Below are positions 17,525 to 26,646 of a DNA stretch of 64,000 nucleotides, one piece after another; the stretch's first letter is position 1; each line of letters opens with the position of its first letter. The translations under genes and the position numbers were made by a program. The notes under the pieces were generated by a model. The model did no database searches. It was not told where the DNA came from and saw only the letters and a list, made by a program, of their open reading frames with translations. This DNA comes from Pseudomonas denitrificans (nom. rej.) (GTDB lineage: Bacteria; Pseudomonadota; Gammaproteobacteria; Pseudomonadales; Pseudomonadaceae), in NCBI RefSeq assembly GCF_008807415.1, contig NZ_CP043626.1, positions 558,001 to 622,000 of the forward strand, given 5' to 3'.

Positions 17525-18826
17525 ATGACCAAGCAACCCTTCTACAAAAGCCTGTACGTGCAGGTACTGATCGCCATCGCCATCGGTATCGCACTCGGCC
17601 ACTTCTACCCCGACACCGCCAAACTGATGAAGCCGCTGGGCGATGGCTTCGTCAAACTGATCAAGATGGCCATCGCGCCGATCATCTTCTGCACCGTGGT
17701 TACCGGCATCGCCGGCATGCAGAGCATGAAGGCCGTGGGCAAGACGGGCGGTATGGCGCTGCTGTACTTCGAAATCGTTTCCACCGTCGCGCTGATCATC
17801 GGCCTGGTCGTGGTCAACGTCGTCCAGCCGGGTGCCGGCATGCACGCCGACGTCGCCACGCTGACCGCCGAAATGAACAAGAACGCGGCGCTCACCGGCT
17901 TCATCGCTTCGGGCGAGAAGCAGAGCACCATCGACTTCTTCATGAACGTCATCCCCAGCACCGTGGTCGGCGCCTTCGCCAACGGTGACATCCTCCAGGT
18001 GCTGTTCTTCTCCGTGCTGTTCGGCTACGCGCTGCACCGCCTGGGTGACTACGGCAAGCCGGTGTTCGAGTTCATCGATCGCATCACCCACGTGATGTTC
18101 AACATCATCAACGTGATCATGAAGGTCGCTCCCATCGGTGCCTTCGGTGCCATGGCCTTCACCATTGGCGCCTATGGCCTCGGCTCGCTGGTGCAGTTGG
18201 GTCAGCTGATGCTGTGCTTCTACATCACCTGCCTGCTGTTCGTGCTGATCGTGCTGGGTGGCATCGCCCGCGCCCACGGCTTCAGCATCCTGCGCTTCAT
18301 CTCCTACATCCGCGAAGAACTGCTGATCGTGCTGGGCACCTCGTCCTCCGAATCGGCCCTGCCGCGCATGATCGCCAAGATGGAGAAGCTGGGCGCCGAC
18401 AAGAGCGTTGTCGGCCTGGTGATCCCCACCGGCTACTCGTTCAACCTGGACGGCACCTCGATCTACCTGACCATGGCCGCGGTGTTCATCGCCCAGGCCA
18501 CCGATACCCCGATGGACATCACCCACCAGCTGACCCTGCTGGTCGTGCTGCTGATCGCCTCCAAGGGCGCTGCCGGCGTCACCGGTTCGGGCTTCATCGT
18601 GCTGGCCGCCACCCTGTCCGCCGTCGGCCACCTGCCGGTTGCCGGCCTGGCGCTGATCCTGGGTATCGACCGCTTCATGTCCGAGGCCCGCGCCCTGACC
18701 AACCTGGTCGGCAACGGCGTGGCCACCATCGTGGTCGCCAAGTGGTGCAAGCAGCTGGACGAGAAGACCCTGTCCACCGAACTGGCCGCCGGCCCGGGCA
18801 ACTCCGCGGAGCTTCAGCCCTCCTGA
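17525..18826 (+). CDS. dctA: C4-dicarboxylate transporter DctA
   Basis: Inner-membrane symporter taking up succinate, fumarate and malate with H+ or Na+, DAACS family, 433 aa. It begins with [20 protein letters not shown] and has the family's substrate-binding features: the serine-rich hairpin [14 protein letters not shown], the [12 protein letters not shown] segment, and the [15 protein letters not shown] helix near the end. Eight membrane helices plus two re-entrant loops are expected. A sigma54 promoter lies upstream and a terminator immediately downstream, so it is a single-gene unit. Confidence 0.96.
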   Translation: MTKQPFYKSLYVQVLIAIAIGIALGHFYPDTAKLMKPLGDGFVKLIKMAIAPIIFCTVVTGIAGMQSMKAVGKTGGMALLYFEIVSTVALIIGLVVVNVVQPGAGMHADVATLTAEMNKNAALTGFIASGEKQSTIDFFMNVIPSTVVGAFANGDILQVLFFSVLFGYALHRLGDYGKPVFEFIDRITHVMFNIINVIMKVAPIGAFGAMAFTIGAYGLGSLVQLGQLMLCFYITCLLFVLIVLGGIARAHGFSILRFISYIREELLIVLGTSSSESALPRMIAKMEKLGADKSVVGLVIPTGYSFNLDGTSIYLTMAAVFIAQATDTPMDITHQLTLLVVLLIASKGAAGVTGSGFIVLAATLSAVGHLPVAGLALILGIDRFMSEARALTNLVGNGVATIVVAKWCKQLDEKTLSTELAAGPGNSAELQPS

Positions 18827-18881
18827 CGAGTTCCTCAACGAGCAATTCGGCCCGGTGAACGTGAAGCGCCGGAGCCTTTCC

Positions 18882-18908
18882 AGCCCGCTCGATTGAGCGG
18901 GCTTTTTT
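18882..18908 (+). terminator. Rho-independent terminator of dctA
   Basis: AGCCCGCTC-GATTGA-GCGGGCT followed by TTTTT. It lies 56 bp after the dctA stop. Confidence 0.88.
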
Positions 18909-18929
18909 ATGGGCGGGTGAAAGACGGCG

Positions 18930-19215
18930 GCTCTTCGTAGGAGCGAGGGGGCGCCAGCTCTTGCTCGCGAAGCCTTTCCCGGCAATTGCGGAGTGGGGCG
19001 GGTTCGCAAGCAAGGCCACGGCGGCGCGCTTGGCCCAGCAGTTGTGGTTGGGATGGCCGTCGCCAGGCGACGGATCGCGGGCATGGCCCGCTCCTGCAGG
19101 GGGGCTGGCGCGGGGCTATCCGGTGTGGTGTAGGAGCGGGCCATGCCCGCGACGCAAGGCGTCAGCCTTGCCGGACGGCAGATGGCACCCGGCGAGCGCA
19201 GGAGCGGTCTCCATC
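18930..19215. repeat. Cluster of GTAGGAGCG-type REP elements
   Basis: Several partial copies of the Pseudomonas REP family occupy the 460-bp gap between dctA and cyaB: TCGTAGGAGCGAG...CTTGCTCGCGAAG (about 18936-18972), GGGTTCGCAAGCAAGGCC (about 19000-19018), GCGGGCATGGCCCGCTCCTGCAGG (about 19076-19099) and TGTAGGAGCGGGCCATGCCCGCG (about 19130-19152). They are mixed in orientation, as in a BIME. No gene is seen in this gap. Confidence 0.7.
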
Positions 19216-19288
19216 CGCGATAGGGGAGGCGTCAGCGAAGGGAGAACAATTCTGCGAATTCGAGCTGCCGGCGAGGAAATCGGGACGA

Positions 19289-20680
19289 TCAAAGAATGAT
19301 CTTGTCCTTGAGCTTCTCCGCCGCCTGCTGCAGCGCCTGGATGACCCGTTCCTTGTCGTAGTTCTGCACGTTGTTGGTGTCCAGGTACATGGAGAACCCC
19401 GGCACCTCGTGCTCGACGAAGCTGGGGTTGGAGCCCAGGTCGCGGCGGAAGTCGACCACCTGGTAGATCTGCACCGGCTTGCTGAAGCCCTTCACCGCGA
19501 TCTGGCCCTTGTCGCGGCACATCAGCACGTCCTTGACCAGCGAGTAGGTCTCGTGGCTGATGAGGATCTCGCCGGCTTCGGCGGCGCTTTCCAGGCGGCT
19601 GGCGAGGTTCACTTCGCGGCCGATGATGGTGTAGTCCATGCGCGTGTCAGCGCCGAAGTTACCCACGGTGCAGTAGCCGGTGTTCAGGCCCATGCGCACT
19701 TCCAGCGGCTTGGTGATGCCCTGGGCGCGCCACTGCTGGCGCATGACCTTCATGTGCTTGCGCATGGCCACGGCCATGGACACGGCGGCCACGGCGTCTT
19801 TCTTCGCGCCCTGGGTGGCCGGGTCGCCGAAGAACACCATCACGCAGTCGCCGACGAACTTGTCGATGGTGCCGCCGTACTTCAGGGCGATCTTCGACAT
19901 CTCGTTGAGGTAGTTGTTGAGCATGTCGGTAAGGGCTTCGGCTTCGAGCTCTTCGGACAGTTCGGTGAAGCCCTTGATGTCGGAGAAGAACACCGTGAGC
20001 TTCTTGCGCTGGGTCTCCAGGCGCACCGTGCGCTTGCCGCTGAAGATCGATTCCCACACCTGTGGCGACAGGTACTTGGCCAGGTTGCTGGCCAGGCGCG
20101 CGGCCTTTTCCTGCTCCAGGGTGATGTCCGAGCGGGCCTGGGCCAGGCGCAGGCCCTGCTGGTGCACGAAGAAGGCGGTGATGCAGATGTACAGGGTGGA
20201 GAACAGCACGCTGACCAGCGCGACGATGCTCGGCGTCTGGCCCTTGTAGGCCGGGGCGATCAGCGCGGCGCTGAGGACCGCGGCGCTCAGCGCCACCAGC
20301 AGTGCCAGGCCCAGGGAGCGCAGGCCGCCGATGATCAGCGCGGAGAAGGCGAGGATCAGCACCAGCATCAGGCTGGGTACTTCGGAGAAGCCCAGCAGCG
20401 TGGTGGCGATGCCGGCGTGCAGGGCGTCGATGAACAGCAGTACCAGGCGGGTGCGTTGCGGGTTGTCGCGCTTGAAGCGGCGGCTGACCTGCTGGGCGAG
20501 GTGCGGGTAGAGCAGGGCGTACGGGATCATCCAGAGGATCTCGTAGCCGAAGTACCTGGCGAAGGTGCCGGCGGTGATGGTCGCGGCGACGGCGATATAC
20601 GCCAGCACGCGGGAATGGTATTCGCGCAGAGGGGCGGGGGTGAGCGGACTGCTGGAACGCTCAAGAACGTTAGGCTTCAT
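19289..20680 (-). CDS. cyaB: Membrane-bound class III adenylate cyclase, CyaB-like (MASE2)
   Basis: Makes cAMP from ATP at the inner membrane. The 463-aa protein has an N-terminal MASE2 sensor with about six transmembrane helices (residues about 25-180), a short coiled linker (SDITLEQEKAARLASNLAKYL), and a class III cyclase domain (about 225-400). Catalytic features: metal Asp in FFSDIKGFTELSEEL, second metal Asp in KFVGDCVMVFFGDP, and the substrate/transition-state residues in MDYTIIGREVNLASRLE. It strongly resembles P. aeruginosa CyaB, the main source of cAMP for the Vfr virulence regulon, though its location differs from PAO1 as I remember it. The ATG at 20680 was preferred to a TTG six bases upstream; GGGAAG lies ahead. 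Confidence 0.9.
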   Translation of the reverse strand: MKPNVLERSSSPLTPAPLREYHSRVLAYIAVAATITAGTFARYFGYEILWMIPYALLYPHLAQQVSRRFKRDNPQRTRLVLLFIDALHAGIATTLLGFSEVPSLMLVLILAFSALIIGGLRSLGLALLVALSAAVLSAALIAPAYKGQTPSIVALVSVLFSTLYICITAFFVHQQGLRLAQARSDITLEQEKAARLASNLAKYLSPQVWESIFSGKRTVRLETQRKKLTVFFSDIKGFTELSEELEAEALTDMLNNYLNEMSKIALKYGGTIDKFVGDCVMVFFGDPATQGAKKDAVAAVSMAVAMRKHMKVMRQQWRAQGITKPLEVRMGLNTGYCTVGNFGADTRMDYTIIGREVNLASRLESAAEAGEILISHETYSLVKDVLMCRDKGQIAVKGFSKPVQIYQVVDFRRDLGSNPSFVEHEVPGFSMYLDTNNVQNYDKERVIQALQQAAEKLKDKIIL

Positions 20681-20821
20681 GCGCAAGAAACTTCCCTGGT
20701 GCGCGTAGGCTCGTGGCCAATTGCGCGTCTGATTTTGGGAGGAATCTTATTCCATGCGCAGCCCCCGGGCCAGCGGCGGTTCGCCACTCTTCGTCGCGGA
20801 CCGCCGGTCACCACGGGACCC

Positions 20822-21406
20822 TCAGGCCATCGTGCCGTCGGGCTTCTGGTAGATCGAACGGCGGGGCTGGGCGAAGACCCGGCGCAGCATGGGTTCGAAG
20901 AACTCCAGGGGCAGCACTTCGCCGTCCGGATCGAAGGCGGCGGCGTCGTAGCGCGCGCAGAATTCGATGGTCTGCTCGAACTGTGGGTGGCCCTTGAACT
21001 GCTCGCGCAGGTGCCGGTCCAGGCCCAGGTGATGGAAGAAGTAGTAACCCTGGAAGATCGCGTGCTTCTCGATCATCCACAGGTTGGCCTCGCTGACGAA
21101 CGGCTTGAGGATGGCCGCGGCGATGTCGGCGTGGTTGAACGAACCGAGCGTGTCGCCGATATCGTGGAGCAGGGCGCAGACCACGTACTCCTCGTCGCGA
21201 CCGTCGCGGTGGGCCAGGGTGGCGGTCTGCAGCGAGTGGGTCAGGCGGTCCACCGGGAAGCCGCCGAAGTCGCCGTCGAGCAGGCGCAGGTGGGTCATGA
21301 TCCGGTCGGGCAGAAGCGCGGCGTACTGGCCGAAGTCCTTGGCGATGATCGCCCAGTCCTCGGCGCTGCCGTCTTCCATGTGGGTGAAGTTGGCGCGTGC
21401 GTTCAT
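20822..21406 (-). CDS. HD-domain phosphohydrolase-like protein
   Basis: Soluble HD-superfamily protein, 194 aa. The metal-binding pattern is visible: His in LTHSLQTATLAHRDGRDEE, the HD doublet in CALLHDIGDTLGSFNHAD, and later His and Asp residues (MIEKHAIFQGYYFFHHLG, FCARYDAAAFDP). The family covers nucleotide phosphohydrolases and mixed-valent di-iron oxygenases of the PhnZ/MIOX type; the spacing and the aromatic-rich C-terminal half make the oxygenase branch possible. I cannot assign a substrate. The start MNARANFTHMEDG at 21406 was taken because upstream codons lack conservation. It lies 141 bp left of cyaB's start and is not clearly in an operon. Confidence 0.75.
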   Translation of the reverse strand: MNARANFTHMEDGSAEDWAIIAKDFGQYAALLPDRIMTHLRLLDGDFGGFPVDRLTHSLQTATLAHRDGRDEEYVVCALLHDIGDTLGSFNHADIAAAILKPFVSEANLWMIEKHAIFQGYYFFHHLGLDRHLREQFKGHPQFEQTIEFCARYDAAAFDPDGEVLPLEFFEPMLRRVFAQPRRSIYQKPDGTMA

Positions 21407-21577
21407 CAGGCTGTGCTCTCTTGTGATTGTCGTGGCGTGTCTGGATGGCACGGGTCCAGTCTAGAAGCCTGACGGGCACGCGGTAGTGTCCGTGCAGCGC
21501 CAGCAGGGTGTCCCGGTGGGCGCGAATGGCTTGGCATCAGCCGCGCGGATGGCGGCTGCTCTGGCCTGAGGCGACGC

Positions 21578-22423
21578 TCAGGGATTCTGCGGGTCGTGCC
21601 CCAGCGACTGCAGGAACAGCGAGAACAGCTCCGGCTGCGAGGAGATGTCGAGCTTGTTGTACAGGTGGCGGCGGTGGACCTTGATGGTCTCCGGCGAGAT
21701 CGCCAGGCGCTCGGCCATGGCCTTGGAGGAGTAACCCCGCAGGATCAGCCGGGCGATCTCCAGCTCACGCTCGGAAAGCACGCCGGCACCGAAGTGGCTC
21801 AGGGCGTCGCGCACCTGCACCGCCACACCGTCGGTTGTGCCCGGCAGCAGGCGCTGGCTGCGCTGTTGCCAGTGCTGCTGCATCAGTGCCAGCACCCAGG
21901 GGCAGAGCATCGCCAGCAGACCGGTCTGCTCGCCATCGAACAGCCGGCGCATACCCAGTGACAGCGACAGCGCGCCCTGGCCGGGAAGCTGGAGGATGAA
22001 CTGCACCTCGTCCTCCAGCACGTTGTCGTGGAAGTAGCTGAGGAAGTACTCGCTCTGGCGGAACTGGTCCGGGGAGATTTCCTCCAGCCGGTACAGCCCG
22101 CTGGGCACGCCCTCGCGGCAGGCCTGGTAGAACGGGTCGAGCTGGAACAGGCCGTCGAGGTAGATGGCCATGGCGGCCGGGCCGGCGGTGGGCTCGGCGT
22201 CGTACTCCTCCAGCGCCACCGGGGTGCCGCTGGCCGGGTAGAACATCGCCAGGGCGTTATCGAACGGCAACCACTGGTGCAGCAGCAGGACCAGTTGCTT
22301 CCAGAAGCGCGGCTGGCCGATCTGCTCGATGGCGCGGCCGAGGTTGGCGTGCATGCCGACCTCGCGGAACAGGGTGTGCATCGGCGGCGTTTCTCCGAAA
22401 GAGGCGGCGTGGGTTCGGCCCAC
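21578..22423 (-). CDS. LuxR-family transcriptional regulator
   Basis: 281-aa regulator with a C-terminal LuxR/GerE helix-turn-helix (about 210-275): LSERELEIARLILRGYSSKA followed by ETIKVHRRHLYNKLDI. The first 200 residues resemble no autoinducer domain I know and lack the conserved Trp/Tyr/Asp set of LuxR-type AHL pockets, so it is probably not a quorum sensor. The GTG start at 22423 is supported by a near-ideal AAGGAGG 7 bases ahead. It is divergent from the APC permease and beta-aminopeptidase genes across 170 bp and is the obvious candidate to control them. Confidence 0.85.
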   Translation of the reverse strand: MGRTHAASFGETPPMHTLFREVGMHANLGRAIEQIGQPRFWKQLVLLLHQWLPFDNALAMFYPASGTPVALEEYDAEPTAGPAAMAIYLDGLFQLDPFYQACREGVPSGLYRLEEISPDQFRQSEYFLSYFHDNVLEDEVQFILQLPGQGALSLSLGMRRLFDGEQTGLLAMLCPWVLALMQQHWQQRSQRLLPGTTDGVAVQVRDALSHFGAGVLSERELEIARLILRGYSSKAMAERLAISPETIKVHRRHLYNKLDISSQPELFSLFLQSLGHDPQNP

Positions 22424-22593
22424 GGTTTCCTCCTTTTACCGGTTCGCCGTCAAGGGGGCGTAACCCCAAATGGTGATTGGCCGCTTTGCCTGCCACGCAC
22501 AGACTCAGCGCCACCTGACGCCCCGAGCAAGAGGGCGCAACAAGGTTTTCGTTCCTGCCTCAGCCACCAATAACAACACGAGGAAACAACGAT

Positions 22594-23958
22594 ATGAGCG
22601 CTTCCCCTGCGCCAGCGAGCGCGCTCAAGCCCAGCCTGGGCGTGCTCGACGTAGTCGCGATCACCGTCTCGGCGGTCACCCCCGCCAGCTCCGTTTTCGT
22701 CATCGCCCCCTTCGCCATCCAGCAGGCCGGCAGCGGCGCCTTCCTGGCCTTCGTCTTCGCCGGCTTCCTGGCCCTGATGTTCGCCTGGTGCTATGCCGAA
22801 CTCGGCCGCGCGCACAGCTCCGCTGGTGGCGAGTATGTCTACGCCAAGCGCGTGTTCGGTGGTCTCGCCGGCTACGCCACCTTCCTTACTGTGCTGGTCT
22901 CGCTGCTGTTCATCCCGCCGGTACTAGCGACGGGCGCGGCGACCTACCTGAACAACGCCCTGGGGACGAGCTTCGACACCCAGACCGTCGCCCTGGTGAT
23001 AGTCGCCGCCAGCTACGTGCTGGGCATCCTCAACATCCGCGTGAACGCCTGGATCACCGGCGTGTTCCTGCTCTGCGAAGTGGCGGCGCTGCTGGTGATC
23101 GTGGTGCTCGGCTTCGGCCACGTCAGCCAGCCGGTGAGCGTGCTGGTGCAGCCGCAGCACATCGACGGCGGGATACTGGCCGCTGCGCCCTGGGCGCTGG
23201 TGATCGGCGCCGTGGGCACCGCGCTGTTCTCCTACAACGGCTTCGGCGGCGCAGTGCTGCTGGCCGAGGACATGAAGTGCGGCGGGCGCAATGTGCACCG
23301 CGCGGTGATCTGGTCGCTGGTACTGGTGGTGGCGATCGAGATCGTCCCGCTGACCGCGCTGCTGCTGGGCGCGCCTTCTCTGCAGGAGATGATCGCCAGC
23401 CCCGATCCGGTCGGCTACCTGCTCACCGCCCACGGCAATGCAACGCTGTCGCGGCTGGTCAGCGCCGGCATCTTCCTCTCGGTGTTCAACGCCATCGTCG
23501 CCATCGTCATCCAGGTCGGTCGGGTGATCTTCAGCAGCGGCCGCGACGAGCTGTGGACGCCATTGATGAACCGCGCCTTCACCCGCATCCACCCGCGCTG
23601 GGAGTCGCCGTGGATCGCCACGCTGTTCCTCGGCGTGCCCTCGGCGGCGCTGAGCTTCAGCTCGAACCTGGAGGAGCTGACCTCCTTCACTGTGCTGCTG
23701 CTGGTGATGGTCTACCTGGTGGTGGCGCTCTGCGCGCTGTTCAGCCGCGTACTGCGCCGCGACCGTGAACACCCTTACCGCATGCCGCTGTGGCCGCTGC
23801 CGGCGATGCTGGCGGTGGTCGGCGCCGGCTACCTGTTGCTCAACCTGCTACTGGACGCCTCTTCGCGGGACGTCATGATCATTGTCGGGATACTGGCCGT
23901 GTCGGTGATTCTCTACAGCACCTACGGCAAGCTCAGTCCGGCCTTCCAGAAGCTCTGA
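22594..23958 (+). CDS. APC-family amino acid permease
   Basis: Inner-membrane amino acid/amine transporter of the APC superfamily, 454 aa, about 12 helices. It opens with SLGVLDVVAITVSAVTPASS and the glycine-rich first re-entrant helix, then CYAELGRAHSSAGGEYVYAK, the classic APC helix 2-3 signature. The substrate cannot be deduced. The gene is 20 bp from bapF and would feed it: an operon of uptake plus beta-aminopeptidase suggests import of a peptide or amide that the peptidase splits. The GAGGA ahead of the ATG is well placed. Confidence 0.88.
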   Translation: MSASPAPASALKPSLGVLDVVAITVSAVTPASSVFVIAPFAIQQAGSGAFLAFVFAGFLALMFAWCYAELGRAHSSAGGEYVYAKRVFGGLAGYATFLTVLVSLLFIPPVLATGAATYLNNALGTSFDTQTVALVIVAASYVLGILNIRVNAWITGVFLLCEVAALLVIVVLGFGHVSQPVSVLVQPQHIDGGILAAAPWALVIGAVGTALFSYNGFGGAVLLAEDMKCGGRNVHRAVIWSLVLVVAIEIVPLTALLLGAPSLQEMIASPDPVGYLLTAHGNATLSRLVSAGIFLSVFNAIVAIVIQVGRVIFSSGRDELWTPLMNRAFTRIHPRWESPWIATLFLGVPSAALSFSSNLEELTSFTVLLLVMVYLVVALCALFSRVLRRDREHPYRMPLWPLPAMLAVVGAGYLLLNLLLDASSRDVMIIVGILAVSVILYSTYGKLSPAFQKL

Positions 23959-23978
23959 TACCCCTCCAAGGAGACAGC

Positions 23979-25076
23979 ATGCGCGCTCGTCAACTCGGCA
24001 TCACCCTCGGCCTGGGCACTCCCGGCGAGTTCAACGCCATCACCGATGTTCCCGGCATCCGCGTCGGCCACAGCACCCTGATCGGCGAGCATGACGGCAA
24101 GGCCGTGCGCACCGGCGTCACGGTAGTGCAACCCCGTGACGGCGCAGCGCGCCAGCAACCCTGCTTCGCCGGCTGCCACGTGCTCAATGGCAACGGCGAC
24201 GCCACCGGGCTTGAGTGGATTCGCGAGGCAGGGCTGCTGACCACGCCCATCGCCATCACCAACACCCACAGCGTGGGCACGGTGCGCGATGCGCTGATCG
24301 CCGCCGAACATGCCGAACTGGCGGACCCGTCGATCTACTGGTGCATGCCGGTGGTGATGGAAACCTACGACGGGCTGCTCAACGACATCTGGGGCCAGCA
24401 CATCGGCGCCGAACAGGTGCGCGAGGCGCTGGCCGCGGCTGAATCCGGTCCGGTGCGGGAGGGGCCGGTGGGCGGCGGCACGGGGATGATCTGCCACGAG
24501 TTCAAGGGCGGCATTGGCACCTCCTCGCGCAAGCTGCCGATGGAGCAGGGCGGCTGGACCGTGGGCGCGCTGGTACAGGCCAACCATGGCCAGCGTCGCG
24601 AGTTGCGGGTGGATGGTTACCCGGTCGGCCGCCAGCTGGGCGACCTGCCGTCACCCTTCGCCGAGCAGGGCACGCCGGGCATGGGCTCCATCGTGGTGAT
24701 CCTCGCCACTGACGCGCCGCTGTTGCCGCACCAGTGCCAGCGCCTGGCGCAGCGTGCTTCGCTGGGGATCGCCCGCACGGGGGGCGGCACCGACGACTCC
24801 AGCGGCGACATCTTCCTCGCCTTCGCCACCGGTAACCGCGACCTGCCGCCGGCAGACTATGGGCGCAAGGACCTGCCTTTCGCCACGGCGCTGGAAATGC
24901 TCAACAACGACCACATCTCGCCGCTGTTCTCCGCCGCCGCCGAGGCAGTGGAGGAAGCCATCGTCAACGTGCTGCTGGCCGGCAAGGACATGCGCACCGA
25001 TGACGGCGTGCTGGTGCCGGCGTTGAGTGGGGAGCGCCTGCTGGCCGCGCTGCGCGAGGTCGGTTGGAAGGGATGA
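23979..25076 (+). CDS. bapF: DmpA/BapF-type beta-aminopeptidase (P1 family)
   Basis: N-terminal nucleophile hydrolase of family P1/S58 that removes N-terminal beta-amino acids (and in DmpA some L/D-alpha residues). The 365-aa precursor should cut itself between G236 and S237 in GTPGMGSIVVILATDAPLLP, giving alpha (1-236) and beta (237-365) chains with S237 as nucleophile. Supporting motifs are ITDVPGIRVGHSTL near the start, GGGTGMICHEFKGGIGTSSR, and ARTGGGTDDSSGDIFLAF. Start ATG at 23979 has AAGGAGA ahead; the reading frame stays open upstream inside the permease gene. From memory PAO1 PA1486 is BapF in the same gene order. No signal peptide, so cytoplasmic. Confidence 0.9.
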   Translation: MRARQLGITLGLGTPGEFNAITDVPGIRVGHSTLIGEHDGKAVRTGVTVVQPRDGAARQQPCFAGCHVLNGNGDATGLEWIREAGLLTTPIAITNTHSVGTVRDALIAAEHAELADPSIYWCMPVVMETYDGLLNDIWGQHIGAEQVREALAAAESGPVREGPVGGGTGMICHEFKGGIGTSSRKLPMEQGGWTVGALVQANHGQRRELRVDGYPVGRQLGDLPSPFAEQGTPGMGSIVVILATDAPLLPHQCQRLAQRASLGIARTGGGTDDSSGDIFLAFATGNRDLPPADYGRKDLPFATALEMLNNDHISPLFSAAAEAVEEAIVNVLLAGKDMRTDDGVLVPALSGERLLAALREVGWKG

Positions 25077-25130
25077 CGTGATGCATTTGCAGGATGTGTA
25101 GGAGCGAGCTTGCTCGCGATCGCGCGCATG

Positions 25131-25196
25131 GCGCGCTCCTGCAGGGGAATGCCGTGCCATGAAAAAAGCCGGAGCTGCTGGGCAGCTCCGGCTTTC
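25131..25196 (+). repeat. 66-bp direct repeat, copy 1
   Basis: This 66-bp stretch matches 32310-32375 in the same orientation with three mismatches (positions 6, 19 and 25). It includes a GCTCCTGCAGG REP-like end and a complete terminator hairpin. The two copies bound the 25.2-32.2 kb gene cluster. Confidence 0.85.
25165..25195. terminator. Terminator between bapF and the FGGY kinase gene
   Basis: AAAGCCGGAGCTGC pairs perfectly with GCAGCTCCGGCTTT around TGG, with an A run before and T residues after, so it can serve both converging transcripts. Confidence 0.85.
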
Positions 25197-25208
25197 ATTT
25201 TCGCGCCG

Positions 25209-26624
25209 TCAGCGCCAACCGCGGCTACGGCCGATGGCATCGCTGAAGCGCGCCTGCCATTGCTCCGCGGTCGCCTTGTCGATCTTCGGGCGGAACTCGG
25301 TGCAGGTGTTGCGCGGAGCTTTCAGCTCAACGCCCAGGCCGCGCGCCGCCAGCGCAGCACAGCCGAACGCGGTGAGCTCGTCGAAGCGTTGCGTGGTGAT
25401 GTGGCGCTGCAGAATATCGGCGAGGAACTGTGCGAAGTAGGGACTCCGGGCCAGGCCGCCGTCGATGGAGAGGCGGTCGGTGACGGTCAGGAAACCATCC
25501 ATCGAGCGGATCACCTCCGCGCTGCGCAGGGCGACGCCCTCCAGCAGTGCCTGGCACATGTCCTCGCGGGTGGTGGCGGCGTTCATGCCCAGCCAGAGTG
25601 CTCCGGCGCTGCGGTCCCAGTGCGGACAGGCGAGCCCGGACAACGCAGGGACAAACGCCAGCCCGCGACTGATGGCTGCCGGCTGGTCGAATCCGGCGAG
25701 CTCGGAGACATCGCTGAACAACCCCAGCCGCCCGGCCCACTCGACGGCGGCGCTGGCGTCGTACACGCCGCCATCCATGGCATAGACGGGTTTGCCGTCG
25801 AGCTGCCAGGCGATGGTGGCGAGCAGGCCGTTTTCCGGCGAACGAATGATGCGGTCGCCGCTGAGCGTCAGAGCGAAGGCGCCGGTGCCGAAGGTGATCT
25901 TGGCATCGCCGGGCTGGCGGCAGCCATGCCCGTAAAGGGACGCTTGCTGGTCGACCACCGAGGCGGTCACCGGCGTCACACCGATGTCGCCGAAGTACCC
26001 GACGGTATCGCGGATTTCCGGCAGCGCCTCGATCGGCACGCCGAACAGGGCGCACAAGTCCGGGTCCCATTGCCCGCTGGAGAGATTCATCAGCGAGGTG
26101 CGTGAAGCAGTGGTGACGTCCGTGGCGTAAACCCCGGTCAGGCGGTCGAGGAACCAGGCATCGCTGGTGCCCAGGCGCAGTCGCCCTGTCGCCAGCGCAT
26201 CACGCGCGGCGGGCAGATGCTCGATGATCCAGGCCAGCTTGCTGGCCGAGAAGTAGGCGTCCAGCGGCAGGCCTGCTCGTTCCAGCGTCAGTGCTTCGCC
26301 GCCCTGGGCGCGCAGCTCCTCGATGCGCCCGGTGGTGCGGTTGTCCTGCCAGACGATCAGGGGCGAAAGCGGCTCACCGCTGCGAGCATCCCAGGCCATG
26401 CAGCTTTCGCCCTGGTTGGCCAGGCCGATGGCGTCGATCGGGCCTGCAGCCTCCAGACAGCTCTGCAGATTGGCCAGCAGCTCCAGCGGGTCGTGCTCGA
26501 CCCAGCCGGACTGCGGGTGGTGCTGCCGATGCCGCAAGGCCAGATGAATGTCGGCCGAGCCATCCTGGCCGGTGACCAGAACGCGGGTACTGGTGGTTCC
26601 CTGGTCGAGTGCTGCAATGCGCAT
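25209..26624 (-). CDS. FGGY-family carbohydrate kinase, glycerol-kinase-like
   Basis: ATP-dependent kinase of a polyol-like substrate, 471 aa. The two FGGY domains start with IAALDQGTTSTRVLVTG (phosphate-1 loop) and contain the catalytic Asp in SVVDQQASLYGHG and the ATP loop FGTGAFALTLSGD. Against E. coli glycerol kinase the pocket keeps the Glu (E73), Trp (VWQDNRT), Tyr (LDAYFSASK) and catalytic Asp, but the glycerol-binding Arg is replaced by Gly (G72 in ANQGES). That argues for a substrate other than glycerol. It lies 22 bp downstream of the flavoprotein gene and closes the leftward operon. From memory it corresponds to PAO1 PA1487. Confidence 0.85.
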   Translation of the reverse strand: MRIAALDQGTTSTRVLVTGQDGSADIHLALRHRQHHPQSGWVEHDPLELLANLQSCLEAAGPIDAIGLANQGESCMAWDARSGEPLSPLIVWQDNRTTGRIEELRAQGGEALTLERAGLPLDAYFSASKLAWIIEHLPAARDALATGRLRLGTSDAWFLDRLTGVYATDVTTASRTSLMNLSSGQWDPDLCALFGVPIEALPEIRDTVGYFGDIGVTPVTASVVDQQASLYGHGCRQPGDAKITFGTGAFALTLSGDRIIRSPENGLLATIAWQLDGKPVYAMDGGVYDASAAVEWAGRLGLFSDVSELAGFDQPAAISRGLAFVPALSGLACPHWDRSAGALWLGMNAATTREDMCQALLEGVALRSAEVIRSMDGFLTVTDRLSIDGGLARSPYFAQFLADILQRHITTQRFDELTAFGCAALAARGLGVELKAPRNTCTEFRPKIDKATAEQWQARFSDAIGRSRGWR

Positions 26625-26646
26625 GGCGTGCTCTCTTGGACGATGT

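Noticed and set aside
18986..21472. An 828-codon plus-strand frame opposite cyaB and the HD gene
   Set aside because: It crosses two real genes and REP elements and is rich in Ala/Gly/His/Val runs, so it is not coding.
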